From Reyranella sp. (GTDB lineage: Bacteria; Pseudomonadota; Alphaproteobacteria; Reyranellales; Reyranellaceae): a stretch of DNA of 64,000 nucleotides. The stretch lies in contig NZ_SCVC01000006.1 of NCBI RefSeq assembly GCF_004297405.1, forward strand, positions 372,001 to 436,000, written 5' to 3'. Below the pieces are notes generated by a model. It ran no database searches. It saw nothing but the letters and a program-made list of their open reading frames with translations, and had not been told where the DNA came from. This document shows positions 62,549 through 64,000 of this stretch, one piece after another (the first letter of the stretch is position 1; every line of letters starts with the position of its first letter). The translations under genes and the position numbers were made by a program.

Positions 62549-64000
62549 ATGTCGAGTTGGCCCATCCTCTCCTTGATCACGTTCCTGCCGCTGGTGGGGG
62601 CGCTGTTCTGCCTGGTCGTGAACGGTCCCAAAGAGGCCGTCGACCGCAACTGCCGCAGCGTGGCGCTGCTGACGTCGCTGGTCACTTTCCTGATCTCGAT
62701 CCTGCTCTGGGTGCGGTTCGATCCGACCAAGGCCGGTTTCCAGTTCGAGGAGAATCTCGCCTGGGTGCCGGCACTCAACATCGGCTACCACGTCGGCATC
62801 GACGGCATCTCGCTGTTCTTCGTGCTGCTGGCGACCTTGCTGACACCGATCTGCATCCTGGCGAGCTGGGAATCGGTGAAGGTTCGCGTCAAGGAATACA
62901 TGGTCGCGTTCCTTGTGCTCGAGACCTTCATGGTCGGCATGTTCTGCGCGCTCGACCTGGCTCTGTTCTATATTTTCTTCGAAGGCGTCCTGATCCCGAT
63001 GTTCCTGATCATCGGCGTGTGGGGCGGCAAGCGGCGCGTCTACGCGGCCTTCAAGTTCTTCCTCTACACACTGCTCGGCTCGGTGCTGATGCTGTTGGCC
63101 ATCATCGCCATCTACTGGCATGTCGGTACGACAGACCTGCCGACGGCGATGGAGAAGCTCGACCTGCCGTTCACCTGGCAGTGCTGGCTGTGGCTGGCCT
63201 TCTTCGCCTCCTTCTCGGTGAAGGTGCCGATGTGGCCGGTCCATACCTGGCTGCCCGACGCCCACGTCGAGGCGCCGACGGCAGGCTCGGTGATCCTGGC
63301 CGGTGTGTTGCTGAAGATGGGCGGGTACGGCTTCCTGCGTTATTCGATCCCGCTGATGCCCGAGGCGACGCAATACTTCGCGCCACTGGTCTTCGGCCTA
63401 TCGATCGTCGCGGTCATCTACACCTCGCTGGTCGCGCTGGTGCAGGAGGACATGAAGAAGCTGATCGCCTATTCGTCGGTCGCCCACATGGGCTTCGTGA
63501 CAATCGGCGCCTTCGTCATGAACATGCAGGGCGTCCAGGGCTCGATCTTCCAGATGCTGAGCCACGGCATCGTCTCGGCGGCGCTCTTCCTCTGCGTCGG
63601 CGTGGTTTACGACCGCATGCACACGCGTGAGATCGCGGCCTATGGCGGCCTCGTGCACCGCATGCCGCGCTATGCCTTCACCTTCCTGTTCTTCACCCTG
63701 GCGAGCGTCGGCCTGCCAGGCCTGTCGGGCTTCGTGGGTGAATTCCTGGTCCTGCTCGGCGCCTTCAAGGCCAATACCTGGGTGGCCTTCCTGGCCGCGA
63801 CTGGCCTGATCCTGGGTGCGGCCTATGCACTCTGGCTTTACCGCAAGATCGTCTTCGGCGAACTCACCAAGGATTCGCTGAAGGGCATCCTTGACATGAA
63901 CAAGCGCGAGATCGCCGTGTTCCTGCCGCTGGTGCTGCTGACGCTCTGGATGGGTATCCATCCTAATTCCTTCCTCGATCCGATGGCGCCGGCCGTGGAC
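62549..64000 (+). CDS. nuoM: NADH-quinone oxidoreductase subunit M, 3-prime end outside the window
   Basis: The frame is open from the ATG at 62549 to the window end (484 codons visible). The antiporter-like core shows [20 protein letters not shown] near 134-153, [20 protein letters not shown] near 227-246 with the pumping Lys, and a further Lys-bearing helix ([15 protein letters not shown]). By family length only about 20 residues should be missing. nuoN is expected next. Confidence 0.97.
   Translation, partial: MSSWPILSLITFLPLVGALFCLVVNGPKEAVDRNCRSVALLTSLVTFLISILLWVRFDPTKAGFQFEENLAWVPALNIGYHVGIDGISLFFVLLATLLTPICILASWESVKVRVKEYMVAFLVLETFMVGMFCALDLALFYIFFEGVLIPMFLIIGVWGGKRRVYAAFKFFLYTLLGSVLMLLAIIAIYWHVGTTDLPTAMEKLDLPFTWQCWLWLAFFASFSVKVPMWPVHTWLPDAHVEAPTAGSVILAGVLLKMGGYGFLRYSIPLMPEATQYFAPLVFGLSIVAVIYTSLVALVQEDMKKLIAYSSVAHMGFVTIGAFVMNMQGVQGSIFQMLSHGIVSAALFLCVGVVYDRMHTREIAAYGGLVHRMPRYAFTFLFFTLASVGLPGLSGFVGEFLVLLGAFKANTWVAFLAATGLILGAAYALWLYRKIVFGELTKDSLKGILDMNKREIAVFLPLVLLTLWMGIHPNSFLDPMAPAVD

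Overview
The window reads as chromosome of a GC-rich alphaproteobacterium. The evidence is the 13-subunit-style nuo operon in nuoA-B-C-D-E-F-G-H-I-J-K-L-M order with nuoC and nuoD separate, the chain tig-clpP-clpX-lon-HU-tRNA-Val-tRNA-Asp-nuo, and a glnB-glnA pair behind a sigma54-type promoter. Many solute receptors of the tripartite tricarboxylate (Bug/TctC) type and many CoA-ester enzymes fit a soil or water heterotroph. A Reyranella/Rhodospirillales-like host is my guess, not shown. The encoded tRNA-His keeps G-1 and C73, which argues against those alphaproteobacterial branches that lost this feature. No phage, insertion sequence, CRISPR array or rRNA was seen.

1-9.4 kb: acyl-CoA dehydrogenase; a minus-strand cluster (MaoC hydratase, CitE-like lyase, ExoD protein, Rieske oxygenase); a plus-strand run (quinone reductase-like, SDR, DUF2817 peptidase-like); and a membrane-anchored GH17-like protein. 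9.4-14.6 kb: coxG-coxS-coxL-coxM-like molybdenum hydroxylase operon (form II signature, so probably not a CO dehydrogenase), a terminator, then pyroglutamyl peptidase. 14.6-20.8 kb: RND efflux pump plus adaptor, divergent from a TetR regulator across a 41-bp imperfect palindrome, and a bacterial TMEM43 homologue. 20.9-31.2 kb: accessory catabolism (PhyH and TauD dioxygenases, ABM monooxygenase, D-aminoacylase-like amidohydrolase, tartrate-dehydrogenase-like enzyme, two Bug receptors, a GntR regulator, a PhoD-type phosphatase, a small membrane protein). 31.4-37.3 kb: enoyl-CoA hydratase, atypical thiolase, third Bug receptor and a TetR regulator, then a class III CoA-transferase overlapping a FAS1-like hydratase. 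37.4-40.6 kb: glnA, glnB and an aminotransferase.

40.7-42.7 kb holds the most unusual element: three tandem paralogous TetR-like genes of almost equal length (207, 208, 208 residues), with a 56-bp block almost identical between copies 1 and 2. 42.7-51.4 kb is core housekeeping: tRNA-His, nnr, tRNA-Leu, trigger factor, ClpP, ClpX, Lon, HU, tRNA-Val, tRNA-Asp. 51.4 kb to the end is respiratory complex I, with nuoM cut by the window edge.

No stretch longer than 300 bases lacks a gene. The larger gaps (31247-31447, 39249-39469, 48050-48223, 50624-50799) hold the candidate regulatory sites listed. All start choices, operators and promoters come from reading the sequence only; no database search was run.
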